From positions 1-64,000 of the forward strand of contig NZ_JAFCKF010000005.1 of NCBI RefSeq assembly GCF_018130545.1: DNA of 64,000 nt, in the 5' to 3' direction. A model generated the notes under the pieces. That model was not told the DNA's origin. It did no database searches and saw only the letters and a program-made list of their open reading frames with translations. Below, piece by piece: positions 16,974 through 26,771 of the stretch (within the stretch, counting starts at the first letter, position 1; every line of letters starts with the position of its first letter). Source of the DNA: Bradyrhizobium tropiciagri (lineage in GTDB: Bacteria > Pseudomonadota > Alphaproteobacteria > Rhizobiales > Xanthobacteraceae). The position numbers were made by a program, and so were the translations under genes.

Positions 16974-17533
16974 TTGGTGCCCTGACGGCGCTGCGTGGCG
17001 GCGAGCCGTACGCAGGCCTCGAAGGAGGTAAGGTCGTGCCAGAGGTCGGTTGCCAGCTCGCGCGGGATCACCAGCGGACTGCCGTGCAGATCCAGCGCGT
17101 GCATCATCATCAGATTGTCCGGCAATCCGAACTCTTCCACCGTCAGCCCCTCCGCGTCGATCAGGCGTCCGTCGGATGCCGGCGCGACCTGCTGCAGCCG
17201 CGCTACGCGATTGGCGTAGGACGTGGGATCGTTCGAATAGGCGAGGCACAGTTTGCCGCGTCCCGCCATGTAGCCGAGTTCGTAGACGGTGCCTGCGTCG
17301 GCACTGGGGCCGCGAAACGGCGTCAAATTGGCGATGATGGCGTCGGCCGACTCCATCATCGCCTCGTTGCTCTTGAAGATGGTGAGCGATGCGCCGGCGA
17401 CGGTGGGGTTGATGCTGTTGTCGAGCGGGTACAGCCCGGTCAGCCCGTGATAAGCGCAAACCTCAGCCTTGCGGCGGCCGATCTCCACGGCATCCGGCAG
17501 GAACACGTCAGGACCTGCCAGATAGATTTTCAT
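16970..17533 (-). CDS. Nucleoside 2-deoxyribosyltransferase family protein
   Basis: 187 aa. The motifs KIYLAGPDVFLPDA at the N-terminus, ESADAIIANLTPFRGPSADAGTVYELGYMAGRGK in the centre (Asp and Glu of the catalytic pocket in D-A-G-T-x-Y-E-L-G) and YSND fit the NDT family. These transfer or hydrolyse 2-deoxyribose on nucleosides or monophosphates, for nucleotide salvage or pool cleaning. Coupled to tlyA by a four-base overlap and 96 bases downstream of dxs on the same strand. Confidence 0.9.
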   Translation of the reverse strand: MKIYLAGPDVFLPDAVEIGRRKAEVCAYHGLTGLYPLDNSINPTVAGASLTIFKSNEAMMESADAIIANLTPFRGPSADAGTVYELGYMAGRGKLCLAYSNDPTSYANRVARLQQVAPASDGRLIDAEGLTVEEFGLPDNLMMMHALDLHGSPLVIPRELATDLWHDLTSFEACVRLAATQRRQGTK

Positions 17534-17629
17534 GGACTTGCCGGGGCTATGGCGTTTCGAGCGAACAGGAAGCCAGAGCTTCGGTTCTGATTCAATCAGA
17601 ACCGAAAATGCTCGGGCCGCCCGGAACGA

Positions 17630-19558
17630 TTACGCGAGCTTGACGGTCTCGGTCTTGTAGTCCTTGCCGAGGGTCTCGAACACCTTGGCGACGATGCTCT
17701 TGGCGTCGAGACCGGCGCGGGCATACATCGCCGCCGGCGAATCGTGGTCGAGGAACACGTCGGGCAGGATCATCGAGCGGAACTTGAGCATGCCGCTGTC
17801 GAGCATCGCGTTGTCGGACAGGAACTGCATGACATGCGAGCCGAAGCCGCCGATCGAGCCTTCTTCGATCGTGATCAGGATCTCGTGGTCGCGGGCGAGC
17901 TTCATGATCATCTCTTCGTCGAGCGGCTTCATGAAGCGCGCGTCGGCGATGGTGGCGGAGAGGCCGTGGGCGGCGAGCTCGTCGGCCGCCTTCTCGCACT
18001 CGGCGAGGCGGGTGCCGAATGACAGCAGCGCGACCTTTTTGCCCTCGCGAATGATGCGGCCCTTGCCGATCGGCAGGGGAACGCCGATTTCCGGCATCTC
18101 GACGCCGCGGCCTTCGCCGCGCGGATAGCGCAGCGCGCTCGGACGATCGTTGATCGCAACCTGCGTCGCCACCATGTGGACCATCTCCGCCTCGTCGGCG
18201 GCGGCCATGATCACGAAGTTCGGCAGACAGCCGAGATAGGCGTTGTCGAACGAACCGGCATGGGTTGCGCCGTCGGCGCCGACCAGGCCGGCGCGGTCGA
18301 TCGCGAAGCGGACCGGCAGGCTCTGGATCGCGACGTCATGGACCACCTGGTCATAGCCGCGCTGCAGGAAGGTCGAGTAGATCGCGCAGAACGGCTTGTA
18401 GCCCTCGGTGGCGAGACCGGCGGCGAAGGTCACCGCATGCTGCTCGGCGATGCCGACGTCGAAGGTGCGCTCCGGGAACGCCTTGTTGAAGATGTCGACG
18501 CCAGTGCCCGACGGCATCGCCGCGGTGATGGCGACGATCTTGTCGTCCTTCTGCGCTTCCTTGACCAGGCTCTGGCCGAACACGTTCTGGTAGGCCGGCG
18601 CATTCGGCTTGGCCTTGGCCTGGGTGCCGGTCGCGACGTCGAACTTGACCACGGCGTGGTACTTGTCGGCGGAGGCCTCGGCCGGGCCGTAGCCCTTGCC
18701 CTTCTGGGTCACGACGTGAACCAGGATCGGCCCGGTCTCCATGTCGCGGACGTTCTTCAGCACCGGCAGCAGATGGTCGAGGTTATGACCGTCGATCGGG
18801 CCGACGTAATAGAAGCCGAGTTCCTCGAACAGCGTGCCGCCGTCCATCATGAAGCCGCGGGAATATTCCTCGACGCGGTTGGCGCGGTTGGCGAGGATCT
18901 TCGGCAGGCGCTTGTTGATCTGCTTGGCCGCCTCGCGCAGCGAGCGGTAGGTCTTGCCCGAGTAGAGGCGCGACAGATAGGCGCTCATCGCGCCGACCGG
19001 CGGCGCGATCGACATGTCGTTGTCGTTGAGGATCACGATCAGGCGCGAATTCATCGCGCCGGCGTTGTTCATGGCCTCATAGGCCATGCCCGCTGACATC
19101 GCGCCGTCACCGATCACGGCGATAACGTTGTTCTTGCCGCCGGAGAGGTCGCGCGCCACCGCCATGCCGAGGCCGGCCGAGATCGAGGTCGAGGAGTGCG
19201 CGGCGCCGAACGGATCGTAGTCGCTCTCGGTGCGCTTGGTGAAACCGGAAAGGCCGCCGGCGGTGCGCAGGGTGCGGATGCGGTCGCGGCGACCGGTCAG
19301 GATCTTGTGGGGATAGGCCTGGTGGCCGACGTCCCAGATCAGGCGGTCGCGCGGGGTGTCAAAGATGTAGTGGATGGCGGTGGTCAGCTCGACGACGCCG
19401 AGGCCGGCGCCGAAATGGCCGCCGGTCACCGACACAGCATCGATGGTTTCCTGGCGGAGCTCGTCGGCAACTTGCTGCACCTGCTCGATCTTCAGCTTGC
19501 GCAGGTCATCGGGCGTGTGGATAGTGTCAAGAAGCGGCGTTTTACTAAATGAGGTCAC
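17630..19558 (-). CDS. dxs: 1-deoxy-D-xylulose-5-phosphate synthase
   Basis: The first enzyme of the MEP isoprenoid pathway, condensing pyruvate and glyceraldehyde 3-phosphate with thiamine diphosphate. 642 aa from GTG 19556-19558 ([21 protein letters not shown]), which matches the normal N-terminus; the frame upstream of that is not needed. Landmarks: [15 protein letters not shown], the ThDP motif [18 protein letters not shown], and in the transketolase pyrimidine domain [17 protein letters not shown]. Located in an alphaproteobacterial order with xseB and the histone deacetylase gene upstream. Confidence 0.97.
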   Translation of the reverse strand: MTSFSKTPLLDTIHTPDDLRKLKIEQVQQVADELRQETIDAVSVTGGHFGAGLGVVELTTAIHYIFDTPRDRLIWDVGHQAYPHKILTGRRDRIRTLRTAGGLSGFTKRTESDYDPFGAAHSSTSISAGLGMAVARDLSGGKNNVIAVIGDGAMSAGMAYEAMNNAGAMNSRLIVILNDNDMSIAPPVGAMSAYLSRLYSGKTYRSLREAAKQINKRLPKILANRANRVEEYSRGFMMDGGTLFEELGFYYVGPIDGHNLDHLLPVLKNVRDMETGPILVHVVTQKGKGYGPAEASADKYHAVVKFDVATGTQAKAKPNAPAYQNVFGQSLVKEAQKDDKIVAITAAMPSGTGVDIFNKAFPERTFDVGIAEQHAVTFAAGLATEGYKPFCAIYSTFLQRGYDQVVHDVAIQSLPVRFAIDRAGLVGADGATHAGSFDNAYLGCLPNFVIMAAADEAEMVHMVATQVAINDRPSALRYPRGEGRGVEMPEIGVPLPIGKGRIIREGKKVALLSFGTRLAECEKAADELAAHGLSATIADARFMKPLDEEMIMKLARDHEILITIEEGSIGGFGSHVMQFLSDNAMLDSGMLKFRSMILPDVFLDHDSPAAMYARAGLDAKSIVAKVFETLGKDYKTETVKLA

Positions 19559-20110
19559 AGCGAATTTCCAATTTTTGCCTGTCGGAACGAACCGCCCGAC
19601 GCGAGATGGGTTGGCGCGCACATCGCGCAGCGAATGCCAGACATCGGGTGCCGCCCCGGCAGACCGTGCCTGGTTGTAAGCCTCAATTCACTCCGGATTG
19701 GACCACGTGATACGCATCACCTTGGTCGCTCTTCACCCGTCCCGGTTCAGTTTTGTCGAACCATTTGAGATGCATGCCGCCGGAAAAATCCGGGCCGCCC
19801 GCCATCCTCAAATGCCCATAGAACTGGAAGCATTACACCAAAGCCGTAGCCAAAGCCAACCCGATAGGGCGCGCAGGGTTCCTATGCGTCGCATTGAAAA
19901 ACCTAATCTTTTCAATGCTTGCGCCGAGTTCCGGTTCCACTTCGCCCATTTTTGCGGCAGTCGGACGGTCCGGGTCGGCCTGATTCACGGCCGCACCCGG
20001 TCGCCGCGGTCGTCCCCGCGTCGTCACGGAATGCTGGAAATGCGCAGCAACAATCCCCCGCCGCAGCGGACATCGTGTCGCATGATCGACGGTGCGAAGC
20101 GCTCGCGGCC
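19559..20110. other. Intergenic stretch between xseB and dxs, nothing certain
   Basis: About 550 bases upstream of dxs. Open frames on either strand lack ribosome sites and family features. I see no thiamine riboswitch core and no tRNA. It probably holds the dxs promoter and leader. Confidence 0.5.
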
Positions 20111-20362
20111 CTACTGCACGTCGAGCGGTTCGGTGCCGGTCGGCTGGCCCGAGGCGTCGGTGGTGATCTTGTCGACGCGGGCTTCGGCCTGGCGCAGCAA
20201 TTCCTCGCAGCGCCGCTTCAGTGCCTCGCCGCGCTCGTAGATCGCGACCGATTCCTCAAGCGGGACCTTGCCGTCCTCGAGCCGCTTGACGATCGATTCG
20301 AGTTCCTCGATCGCGCGTTCAAAGGTCAGCTTCTTGACGTCGGCTTGAGTGTTTTCGGCCAT
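20111..20362 (-). CDS. xseB: Exodeoxyribonuclease VII small subunit
   Basis: 83 aa. The helical core LTFERAIEELESIVKRLEDGKVPLEESVAIYERGEALKRRCEELLRQAEARVDKI is the canonical XseB signature; several copies bind XseA to form the single-strand exonuclease. Position between the histone deacetylase-family gene and dxs is the usual order in rhizobia. ATG with GGAA upstream. Confidence 0.97.
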   Translation of the reverse strand: MAENTQADVKKLTFERAIEELESIVKRLEDGKVPLEESVAIYERGEALKRRCEELLRQAEARVDKITTDASGQPTGTEPLDVQ

Positions 20363-20490
20363 TCTTTGCGTTCCCGATTGCGTGGATCAGATCGCAACCT
20401 GATCTTGTCGTCCAAACATGACCCGTCGCAGGCCATGCTTGCCCCGGCGCGGAATCAATCGAATTTTTGCGGGCGTATTGTGGCGGGTAT

Positions 20491-21417
20491 TCAGGCGCCC
20501 ATCAATGCAGTGACGTGAGATGCCACCGACTCTTTCAGGCCCTCGAGGTCGTAGCCGCCCTCCAGCACGGAGACGACCCGGCCGCCGGCGCTCTTGTCGG
20601 CGAGATCCATCAGCTTGCGCGTGACCCAGCCGAAATCCTCGCCGGTCAGGTTGAGCGAGGCCAAGGGATCGCGGTGATGCGCGTCGAAGCCCGCCGAAAT
20701 CACGACGAGTTCGGGCGAGAATTTTTCGAGCTGCGGCAGGATCAGGTTCTCGAAGGCGGCCCGGAACTTGGTGCCGCCGTCGCCGGGCGCCAGCGGCGCG
20801 TTGACGACGGTGTCGTGCTCGCCGCGCTCGCCTGAAGCGCCGGTGCCGGGGAATAGCGGCATCTGATGCGTCGAGCAGTACATCACGGTCGGATCGGCCC
20901 AGAAGATATCCTGCGTGCCGTTGCCGTGATGGACGTCGAAATCGATGATCGCGGCGCGCTTGATGCCGTATTTGCGCTGTGCGTGGCGCGCGGCGATCGC
21001 GACATTGTCGAAGAAGCAGAAGCCCATCGGCGTCGACTTCTCGGCATGATGCCCGGGCGGGCGCACCGCGACGAAAGCGTTCTGGTGCTTGCCTTCCATC
21101 ACCGCTTCGGTCGCGGCCACCGCGCCGCCGACGCCGCGCATCACGGCTTCCCAGGTGCCCGGCGACATCGAGGTGTCGCCGTCGATATAGATCATGCCCG
21201 ATGTCGGCGCGATGTGGCGCAGCTCGCCGACATAATGCTCGCCGTGACAGAGCAGCACGGTGTCGAGGTCGCCTTCCGGCGCGAGATCGCGCACCAGCGC
21301 CTTGAAGCGATCCTCACCGAGCACCTCGGCAACCGCGCGCAGCCGGTCCGGGCGTTCGGGATGTCCGGGCGGGGTGAGATGGTTGAGGCAGGCGGTGTGC
21401 GTCAGAAGCAGTGTCAT
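20491..21417 (-). CDS. Histone deacetylase-family (acetoin-utilisation-type) hydrolase
   Basis: 308 aa zinc deacetylase fold. The catalytic His pair is in [22 protein letters not shown], zinc ligands are in [16 protein letters not shown] (Asp and His) and in [13 protein letters not shown] (Asp), and the substrate glycine loop is [11 protein letters not shown]. Bacterial members deacetylate polyamines, acetoin-related substrates or proteins; the target here is unknown. It lies 128 bases upstream of xseB on the same strand. Confidence 0.93.
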   Translation of the reverse strand: MTLLLTHTACLNHLTPPGHPERPDRLRAVAEVLGEDRFKALVRDLAPEGDLDTVLLCHGEHYVGELRHIAPTSGMIYIDGDTSMSPGTWEAVMRGVGGAVAATEAVMEGKHQNAFVAVRPPGHHAEKSTPMGFCFFDNVAIAARHAQRKYGIKRAAIIDFDVHHGNGTQDIFWADPTVMYCSTHQMPLFPGTGASGERGEHDTVVNAPLAPGDGGTKFRAAFENLILPQLEKFSPELVVISAGFDAHHRDPLASLNLTGEDFGWVTRKLMDLADKSAGGRVVSVLEGGYDLEGLKESVASHVTALMGA

Positions 21418-21453
21418 GCAAATTCCCGGCGCAATGGAGGCGCGTGCGAGGAC

Positions 21454-21499
21454 GCATGATCCGGAAAAGTGCGCAGCGGTTTTCCGGACAAGATCATGC
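21454..21499. repeat. Bradyrhizobium-type intergenic palindromic repeat (GCATGATCCGGAAAA type)
   Basis: GCATGATCCGGAAAA at left and TTTTCCGGACAAGATCATGC at right form an imperfect inverted repeat. I recognise this as a dispersed palindromic element common between genes in Bradyrhizobium genomes (from memory). It lies between the 5'-nucleotidase and deacetylase genes. Confidence 0.65.
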
Positions 21500-21552
21500 G
21501 CGAACGACCCCCAATGTAGGCCGTTACCGGTCTGCCGGAAAGCCCTTGCGCC

Positions 21553-23244
21553 TCAATTGATCCGCTCGATCCGCTTTCCGGCCGCCGGCCCGACCGGGCT
21601 ATTGGTCTTGAAGTAGGCATAGAGCGCATCGACGTCATAGATGCCGAACTGCTGCGCTGTTCCCTCCTTGAACACCGTGAAGCCGTCGCCGCCTTCGGCG
21701 AGATAATTGTTCACGGTGACGCGATAGCTCGCGGCCGGGTCGATCGGCTTGCCGTCGAGCGACATCCGTGCGGCGATGATGCGCGCGCCGTCGCCCTTGC
21801 TCGCATCCCAAGCATAGGCAAAGCCCCTCGAGACCTGCAGGGCGCGCGGCCGTTTCGGGTCGGCCCATTGCTGCTCCAGCACGTCCTTGAGCTGCTTTCC
21901 GGTCAGCGTCATCGTGACCAGCTGGTTGCGGAACGGTTGGCTGGCGAAGATGTCGGCGTAGGTGACCGCGCCGTCCTCGCGCTTGACGATGTCGGTGCGC
22001 ACGCCGCCGGGATTGGTGAAGGCGATCACCGCGCCGCCATTCGGCTCTGAAGCGGTTGCAGCGAGCTGCGCGTCGGCGACGATATCGCCGAGCACGCTTT
22101 CACCGGTCTCGCCGGGCGCCCTCGACAATGTTTCGGTGACCGAGCCGGCCGCGCGGTTGGCAATCGGCGCGGCCAGCCGGTCGTAGGATTCCAGCAGCGC
22201 GCTCTGCTCCGGGTCCTTGGCCGTGCCGCCGATCTTGACGATGGTGTTGTTGGCCTTGGCGCTGATCACATCGTGGCTCTTCGGATCGAGCTGAAGATCG
22301 ATCGCGGTGACCAGCGTGCCGTATTTGTCGCCTGACGTGACGAGCCGTCCGTCGATCTCGCAGACATAGGCCTGGTGAGTGTGGCCTGATATCACGACGT
22401 CGACCGCGCGATCGAATTTCTTGACGATATCGACGATCGGGCCGGAGATCCCTGGGCATTCATTGTAGTCGCCGGTCGGAAAGCCGCCCTCGTGGATCAG
22501 CACCACGATCGCCTCGACGCCCTTCGCCTTCAGCTCGGGGACCAGCGCATTGACGGTCTCGGCCTCGTCGCGGAAGTCGAGGCTCGCGACGCCGGCCGGC
22601 GACACCAGGTTCGGGGTATTCCTGAGCGTCAGCCCGATGAAGGCCACCGGAATGCCGTCGAATTCCTTGATCTCGTAGGGCGGAAAAACGGTCTTGCCGG
22701 TGGTCTTATCGAACGTGCTCGCCGCCAGATAACGGAATTTCGCGCCGGTGAAGGGATGCGGGCCCTGGCACTTGTCGACCGGGTGGCAGCCGCCATTCTG
22801 CATCCGCAGCAGCTCGTCCTTGCCCTCGTCGAATTCGTGATTGCCGACCGAGGAAATCGCAAGCCCCATCATCGACAGCGACTCGATGGTCGGCTCGTCA
22901 TGGAACATCGCCGACAAAAACGGGCTTGCGCCGATCAAATCGCCGGCCGCGACGAAGATGTTGTTCTTGTGTCCTTCACGCAGCTGCTTGACGACGGTTG
23001 CCATCCGCTCGGAACCGCCGGCGGGCACCATGATCTTCTTGGTGGCGTCGGCCGGATCGGTGATGCGGATGCCGCCCGGCGACGGTCGCAGGTAGCCGTG
23101 GAAATCGTTGATCGCGAGAATGCGCAGGCTCACAGGCGCGGCGTCCTGCGCCAGGCAGGGGCTTGCCGCGGCGAGGCCAAGTGCGCAGAGCGCGGCGACA
23201 AGTGCGTAGAGCGCGGCGAGGGGCGTAGAGCGGGGCTGTCTCAT
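21553..23244 (-). CDS. Periplasmic bifunctional metallophosphatase / 5'-nucleotidase
   Basis: 563 aa from ATG 23242-23244, which gives a normal signal peptide (LAALYALVAALCALGLAAASPCLA). The metallophosphoesterase domain has NDFHG (in LRILAINDFHGYL), AAGDLIGASP, GNHEFDEG and VISGHTHQAYV, binding two metals. The C-terminal 5'-nucleotidase domain has FTNPGGVRTDI and NNYLAEGGDGF (substrate base stacking). It hydrolyses extracellular nucleotides to recover nucleosides and phosphate. A frame extending to 23328 would overlap the enoyl-CoA hydratase gene and lacks a signal peptide at its start. Confidence 0.93.
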   Translation of the reverse strand: MRQPRSTPLAALYALVAALCALGLAAASPCLAQDAAPVSLRILAINDFHGYLRPSPGGIRITDPADATKKIMVPAGGSERMATVVKQLREGHKNNIFVAAGDLIGASPFLSAMFHDEPTIESLSMMGLAISSVGNHEFDEGKDELLRMQNGGCHPVDKCQGPHPFTGAKFRYLAASTFDKTTGKTVFPPYEIKEFDGIPVAFIGLTLRNTPNLVSPAGVASLDFRDEAETVNALVPELKAKGVEAIVVLIHEGGFPTGDYNECPGISGPIVDIVKKFDRAVDVVISGHTHQAYVCEIDGRLVTSGDKYGTLVTAIDLQLDPKSHDVISAKANNTIVKIGGTAKDPEQSALLESYDRLAAPIANRAAGSVTETLSRAPGETGESVLGDIVADAQLAATASEPNGGAVIAFTNPGGVRTDIVKREDGAVTYADIFASQPFRNQLVTMTLTGKQLKDVLEQQWADPKRPRALQVSRGFAYAWDASKGDGARIIAARMSLDGKPIDPAASYRVTVNNYLAEGGDGFTVFKEGTAQQFGIYDVDALYAYFKTNSPVGPAAGKRIERIN

Positions 23245-23324
23245 GACCTGTCCATGGAATACACGATCATGGCGCTGCGCCACTACATTTTTGCGACGCT
23301 TCGTTTCAATCCCGACGCTTCGTT

Positions 23325-24089
23325 TCAATCCTTCGGGCGCGCCATGAAGGCCTTGAAGGCGCTGACCGCCTCCTCGGAGCGCATCCGCTCGCTGAACAAA
23401 TGGTTCTCCTGCTCGATGCGGCGGGTGACGTCCTCCGGCGGCAGCCGGATCAGGCGCCGCGAGATCGCCACCGCCTCGGCCGGCAGGGCGCAGATCTCGC
23501 GCGCTACCTTGTGCGCCTCGACCTCGGCATGGCCCGGCGCCACCACGGTGTTGACGAAGCCGGCGACGCGGGCGTCGTCGGCCGACATGGTGCGGCCCAT
23601 CACCAGCATCGCGAAGGCGCGCTGGTGGCCGATCATGCGGGGCATCAACAGGCTGGAGGCGCCTTCCGGCACCAGCCCGAAATTGGAGAACGGCGTCGAG
23701 AACAGCGCGGTCTTGCTGGCCAGCACGTAGTCGCAGTGAAACAGCATGGTGGTGCCGATGCCCATCGCGACGCCGTCGACCGCGGCGATGATCGGCTTCA
23801 CATTGTGGGCCAGCGAATACAGGAACTTGACCAGGTCGGAGGCGGGCGGCGTGTCGCCGGTCGAGGTGCCCTGCGCGAGCAGATCCTCGATGTCGTTGCC
23901 CGCGGTGAATACGCCGGAGCCGCCGGTGATGATCAGGCAGCGGATCTTCGGATTGTTCTGCGCCTTGTCGATCGCATCGCTGATCGCGCGAAACATCTCC
24001 TGGGTGATCGCGTTCTTCTTCTCGGGCCTGCGCAGCCGGATCACGCGTGTGGCGGCTTCGTCGGTCACTATGACATGCGCGGTCATCAA
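23325..24089 (-). CDS. Enoyl-CoA hydratase/isomerase family (crotonase) protein
   Basis: 254 aa crotonase fold. The first oxyanion-hole segment is GGSGVFTAGNDIEDLL and the second AAVDGVAMGIGTTMLFHCDYVLA. The usual second catalytic Glu region reads PFSNFGLVPEGASSLLMPR, with Glu of PEG. N-terminal DEAATRVIRLRRPEKKNAIT is typical. The substrate could be a beta-oxidation or other acyl-CoA. It lies 80 bases upstream of the nucleotidase start on the same strand. Confidence 0.9.
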   Translation of the reverse strand: MMTAHVIVTDEAATRVIRLRRPEKKNAITQEMFRAISDAIDKAQNNPKIRCLIITGGSGVFTAGNDIEDLLAQGTSTGDTPPASDLVKFLYSLAHNVKPIIAAVDGVAMGIGTTMLFHCDYVLASKTALFSTPFSNFGLVPEGASSLLMPRMIGHQRAFAMLVMGRTMSADDARVAGFVNTVVAPGHAEVEAHKVAREICALPAEAVAISRRLIRLPPEDVTRRIEQENHLFSERMRSEEAVSAFKAFMARPKD

Positions 24090-24225
24090 GCGGTCCCAGG
24101 TTCGGCCGGCATCGTCGCCGGCGGACGTCGTGCCGCTATCCTACATGATCCTGTGCAGGCCCCAAGCGCTCCGGGCTGCTTTTCGCCGTGGGGGCGTATG
24201 AGAACGGCGCATTGCAGTGCTCCGC

Positions 24226-24954
24226 TCAGCCGCGTCCGACGAACGAGCCGATTCCCCGGCCGATCGCGGCGCCGTGCTGAAGCAGTGCGCCGAGATGATC
24301 GCCCGGGACGGACATCGCGTACAGGCCGTTCTCTGCGGCAAAGCGCTGCATCGGCGCGTGCGGTCCGTCGTCCTGCCCGTTCCACAGCAGCACCGGCACG
24401 CGCGAGGACAGCACGGCGTCCTTGGCACCGTCGACCTGGCCGAGCGCATTGAAGCAGGCGCGTACCCCGCCTTCGAGATCCGGCGTCACCCATTCGGCGA
24501 GCTCCGGCACGGTGCGGCGGGCGAAGGTGATGAAGGCGCCGTAGGTCAGCGGGCCGGCATTGCCGCGCGGCAGTCCGCTGAGAAAATCCCAGCCGCCGAT
24601 CGAAAGCGACGACAGTCGCGTCGGGAAAAACCGGGCGACGCCGACCGCGACCCAGCCGCCCATCGAATGTCCGACCACATGGGCACGCTCGTCGCCGAGA
24701 TCGTCGATCACGGCGATGATGTCACCGGCGCGCTGCGCCTGATCATAGAGTTCGGGATCGGTGGGCTTGTCGCTCGCGCCGTGTCCGAGCGAGTCGACAC
24801 AAACGACGCGAAAGCGATCGGCGAGCGCGTCGACCACGCCGCATTGCTTCCAGCTCGCGGCGTCGAGCAGCAGGCCGTGCTGCAGCACGATCAGCGGGCC
24901 GGATCCTTCGACGGTGTAATGGATGCGTTGGCCCCGATGATTGGCGAAAGGCAT
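24226..24954 (-). CDS. Alpha/beta-hydrolase (242 aa)
   Basis: An alpha/beta-hydrolase fold enzyme. The oxyanion segment is LIVLQHGLLLDAASW, the nucleophile elbow VVGHSMGGWV (GxSxG), the acid likely in VLLWNGQDDGPH, and the base His in SVPGDHLGALL. Start chosen at ATG 24952-24954 (PFANHRGQRIHYTVEGSGP), since the upstream extension to 25038 looks unlike family N-termini. Probably an esterase or C-C hydrolase; no neighbour identifies the substrate. Confidence 0.88.
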   Translation of the reverse strand: MPFANHRGQRIHYTVEGSGPLIVLQHGLLLDAASWKQCGVVDALADRFRVVCVDSLGHGASDKPTDPELYDQAQRAGDIIAVIDDLGDERAHVVGHSMGGWVAVGVARFFPTRLSSLSIGGWDFLSGLPRGNAGPLTYGAFITFARRTVPELAEWVTPDLEGGVRACFNALGQVDGAKDAVLSSRVPVLLWNGQDDGPHAPMQRFAAENGLYAMSVPGDHLGALLQHGAAIGRGIGSFVGRG

Positions 24955-25065
24955 AGATGGAGTTCCCCACGTTTCACCAGAGGTGAGCGTGGAGATGGGC
25001 GTATTCAAGGCCCGCTTCGGATCGGGAACCGTTGCCACTGCCCGCTCGCGGGCGGAACCGCGCGC

Positions 25066-25629
25066 TCAGCCGCCCCACACGGTGGCTTCGCTCCAGCCGA
25101 GCTCGCTGAACTCGGTCGCGCGCAGCGGCGCTTCGCCGGCGGCGAAGAATTCGTCGAGTTGCGGCGGCTTCACCGTGGTTTCGGAAAGCATCGCATGAGC
25201 CTGACCGCGATGATGGATCTGATGCTGGAACAGATGCATCAGCAGGCGGTCGCGCCGCTCGGTCTGCACAGACGTATCGCGATTGACCTTGACCTCACCG
25301 TCGAGCTGTTCGGGCGTCAGAGCATCGCAGTGAATGATCAATCGCTGGTCGATCGCGCGCTGCGCGCGCTTCAGTTCGGCGACCGACGGATAGGGCACCT
25401 CGTTGGCCCACGCCTTCGGCCCGAGCCAGCCACCTTCGAGCGCGTCGATATAGAAGAGATCGATGACATGGATGTGGTTGAGCGTCGCCTGCAGGCTCGG
25501 GAAGAAGCCGGTGCGCGCCGCGGCGAACTCCGCCTGGCTGAGCTCACCGCAGGCCGTCAGCAGGCGATGATTGGCCCAGGCATTGTTGTAGGCAAAAGCG
25601 CAAAAGGTCTGAACCAGGCCTGCTTGCAT
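25066..25629 (-). CDS. DinB-family protein (187 aa)
   Basis: A four-helix-bundle DinB/YfiT-like putative metal-dependent hydrolase. Features: FAYNNAWANHRLL at the start, FPSLQATLNHIHVIDLFYIDAL, and LMHLFQHQIHHRGQAHAMLSET with the conserved histidines that usually bind Ni/Zn. ATG at 25629 is preceded by GAGG. Roles in the family include thiol transfer (mycothiol, bacillithiol or glutathione S-transferase-like) and stress response; none can be assigned here. Confidence 0.88.
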   Translation of the reverse strand: MQAGLVQTFCAFAYNNAWANHRLLTACGELSQAEFAAARTGFFPSLQATLNHIHVIDLFYIDALEGGWLGPKAWANEVPYPSVAELKRAQRAIDQRLIIHCDALTPEQLDGEVKVNRDTSVQTERRDRLLMHLFQHQIHHRGQAHAMLSETTVKPPQLDEFFAAGEAPLRATEFSELGWSEATVWGG

Positions 25630-25654
25630 GTTGGTCCTCACTGGATTGATCGTT

Positions 25655-26545
25655 TCAGGCGGGCGCCGCGGCCAGCCGGCCGACCCGCGACAGCAGGTGC
25701 TTCAGGATCGGAGACTTGTTGGCCTTGTGATAGGCAACCACAAGATCAAGCGTCGGCGCCTCGCCCCGCACCGGGCGGGTGGTGATGGTGTCGGGTAGAT
25801 AGCGCGCGGTGTAGGCCGGCAGCAGCATCACCGCATGCGTCGAGGTGATCATCGAGATCGCGTGCACAACATTATGCACCTCGTGTTCCGGCCGGAGATC
25901 GATGCCGGCGCGGCTGAAATAATCCTGCACGACACGGCGCACTGCCGGCGCGGATTTCGATGGCAGATAGAAGGTCTCGCCCGCGACGTCTTCCGGCGCG
26001 ACGGCGGCCTGCGCTGCCAGCCGATGGTTGCTCGGAAACACAAACACCAGCGGATCGGTGCGTACGCGCTTGCAGGCGAGGTCGTCCATGTTGTCGTCCG
26101 CCCGCATGAAGGCGGCATCGAGCTTGCGCCGCATCAGGGCCTTGGCCAGCAACGGCGAGTAGTCGCTCGACAGGCGAATGTCGATGCCGGGAAATTCCTC
26201 GCGCAGGACGCGGTTCACCTCGGGCAGCAGATCGATCTCGGCGCCGGACAGGAATCCGAGCGAGAAGACGGGCTGCGGTGGTTGCGCCGCGCGCAGCGCC
26301 GCCTCCTTGGCCGCCTCGGCCTGCAACAGCGCCATGCGGGCATGGTCGAGGAACGCGCGGCCGGCCGCGGTCAGCTCAATGCCTTGCGCTCCGCGGTTCA
26401 GGAGCTGCACGCCGACTTCGTCCTCGAGATCGCGGATCTGCCGGCTCAGCGACGGCTGCGAGGTGTGGAGTTTCTGCTCGGCGGCAACGGTCAGGCTGCC
26501 CGCATCGGCCACGGCAACGAAGTAGCGGAGATGGCGGAGCTCCAT
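25655..26545 (-). CDS. LysR-family transcriptional regulator
   Basis: 296 aa from ATG 26543-26545 (ELRHLRYFVAVADAGSLTVAAEQKLHTSQPSLSRQIRDLEDEVGVQLLNR), a perfect LysR winged-HTH start. The effector domain (SLGFLSGAEIDLLPEVNRVLREEFPGIDIRL...) resembles CatR/BenM-like members. The frame continues far upstream but homology starts here. It lies 25 bases upstream of the DinB gene and is divergent from the hydrolase at 26772, a likely target by position. Confidence 0.93.
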   Translation of the reverse strand: MELRHLRYFVAVADAGSLTVAAEQKLHTSQPSLSRQIRDLEDEVGVQLLNRGAQGIELTAAGRAFLDHARMALLQAEAAKEAALRAAQPPQPVFSLGFLSGAEIDLLPEVNRVLREEFPGIDIRLSSDYSPLLAKALMRRKLDAAFMRADDNMDDLACKRVRTDPLVFVFPSNHRLAAQAAVAPEDVAGETFYLPSKSAPAVRRVVQDYFSRAGIDLRPEHEVHNVVHAISMITSTHAVMLLPAYTARYLPDTITTRPVRGEAPTLDLVVAYHKANKSPILKHLLSRVGRLAAAPA

Positions 26546-26771
26546 CACGGTCACCCGATCACAAATTGCCAGCCGTTGTTGCCATGTCTCGCAGGCATGG
26601 GGCCAGCCTACAAAGTCTTTTTCAAGCCCGCTAGCGCTCTCTATAGCAGGGCGCATCCCATCAATGGCTCTGCCTCGCAGGCAGGTCCCATCGTCGCTTC
26701 GGTCCGCCCGGTTCGCCATCACAGCGAGCCGTGCCGCCGATGCGTGACAACAACACGACAGCGAGCCGAAC

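Noticed and set aside
19698-20240. 180-codon plus-strand frame between dxs and xseB
   Set aside because: Overlaps xseB antisense, no start signal, no domain.
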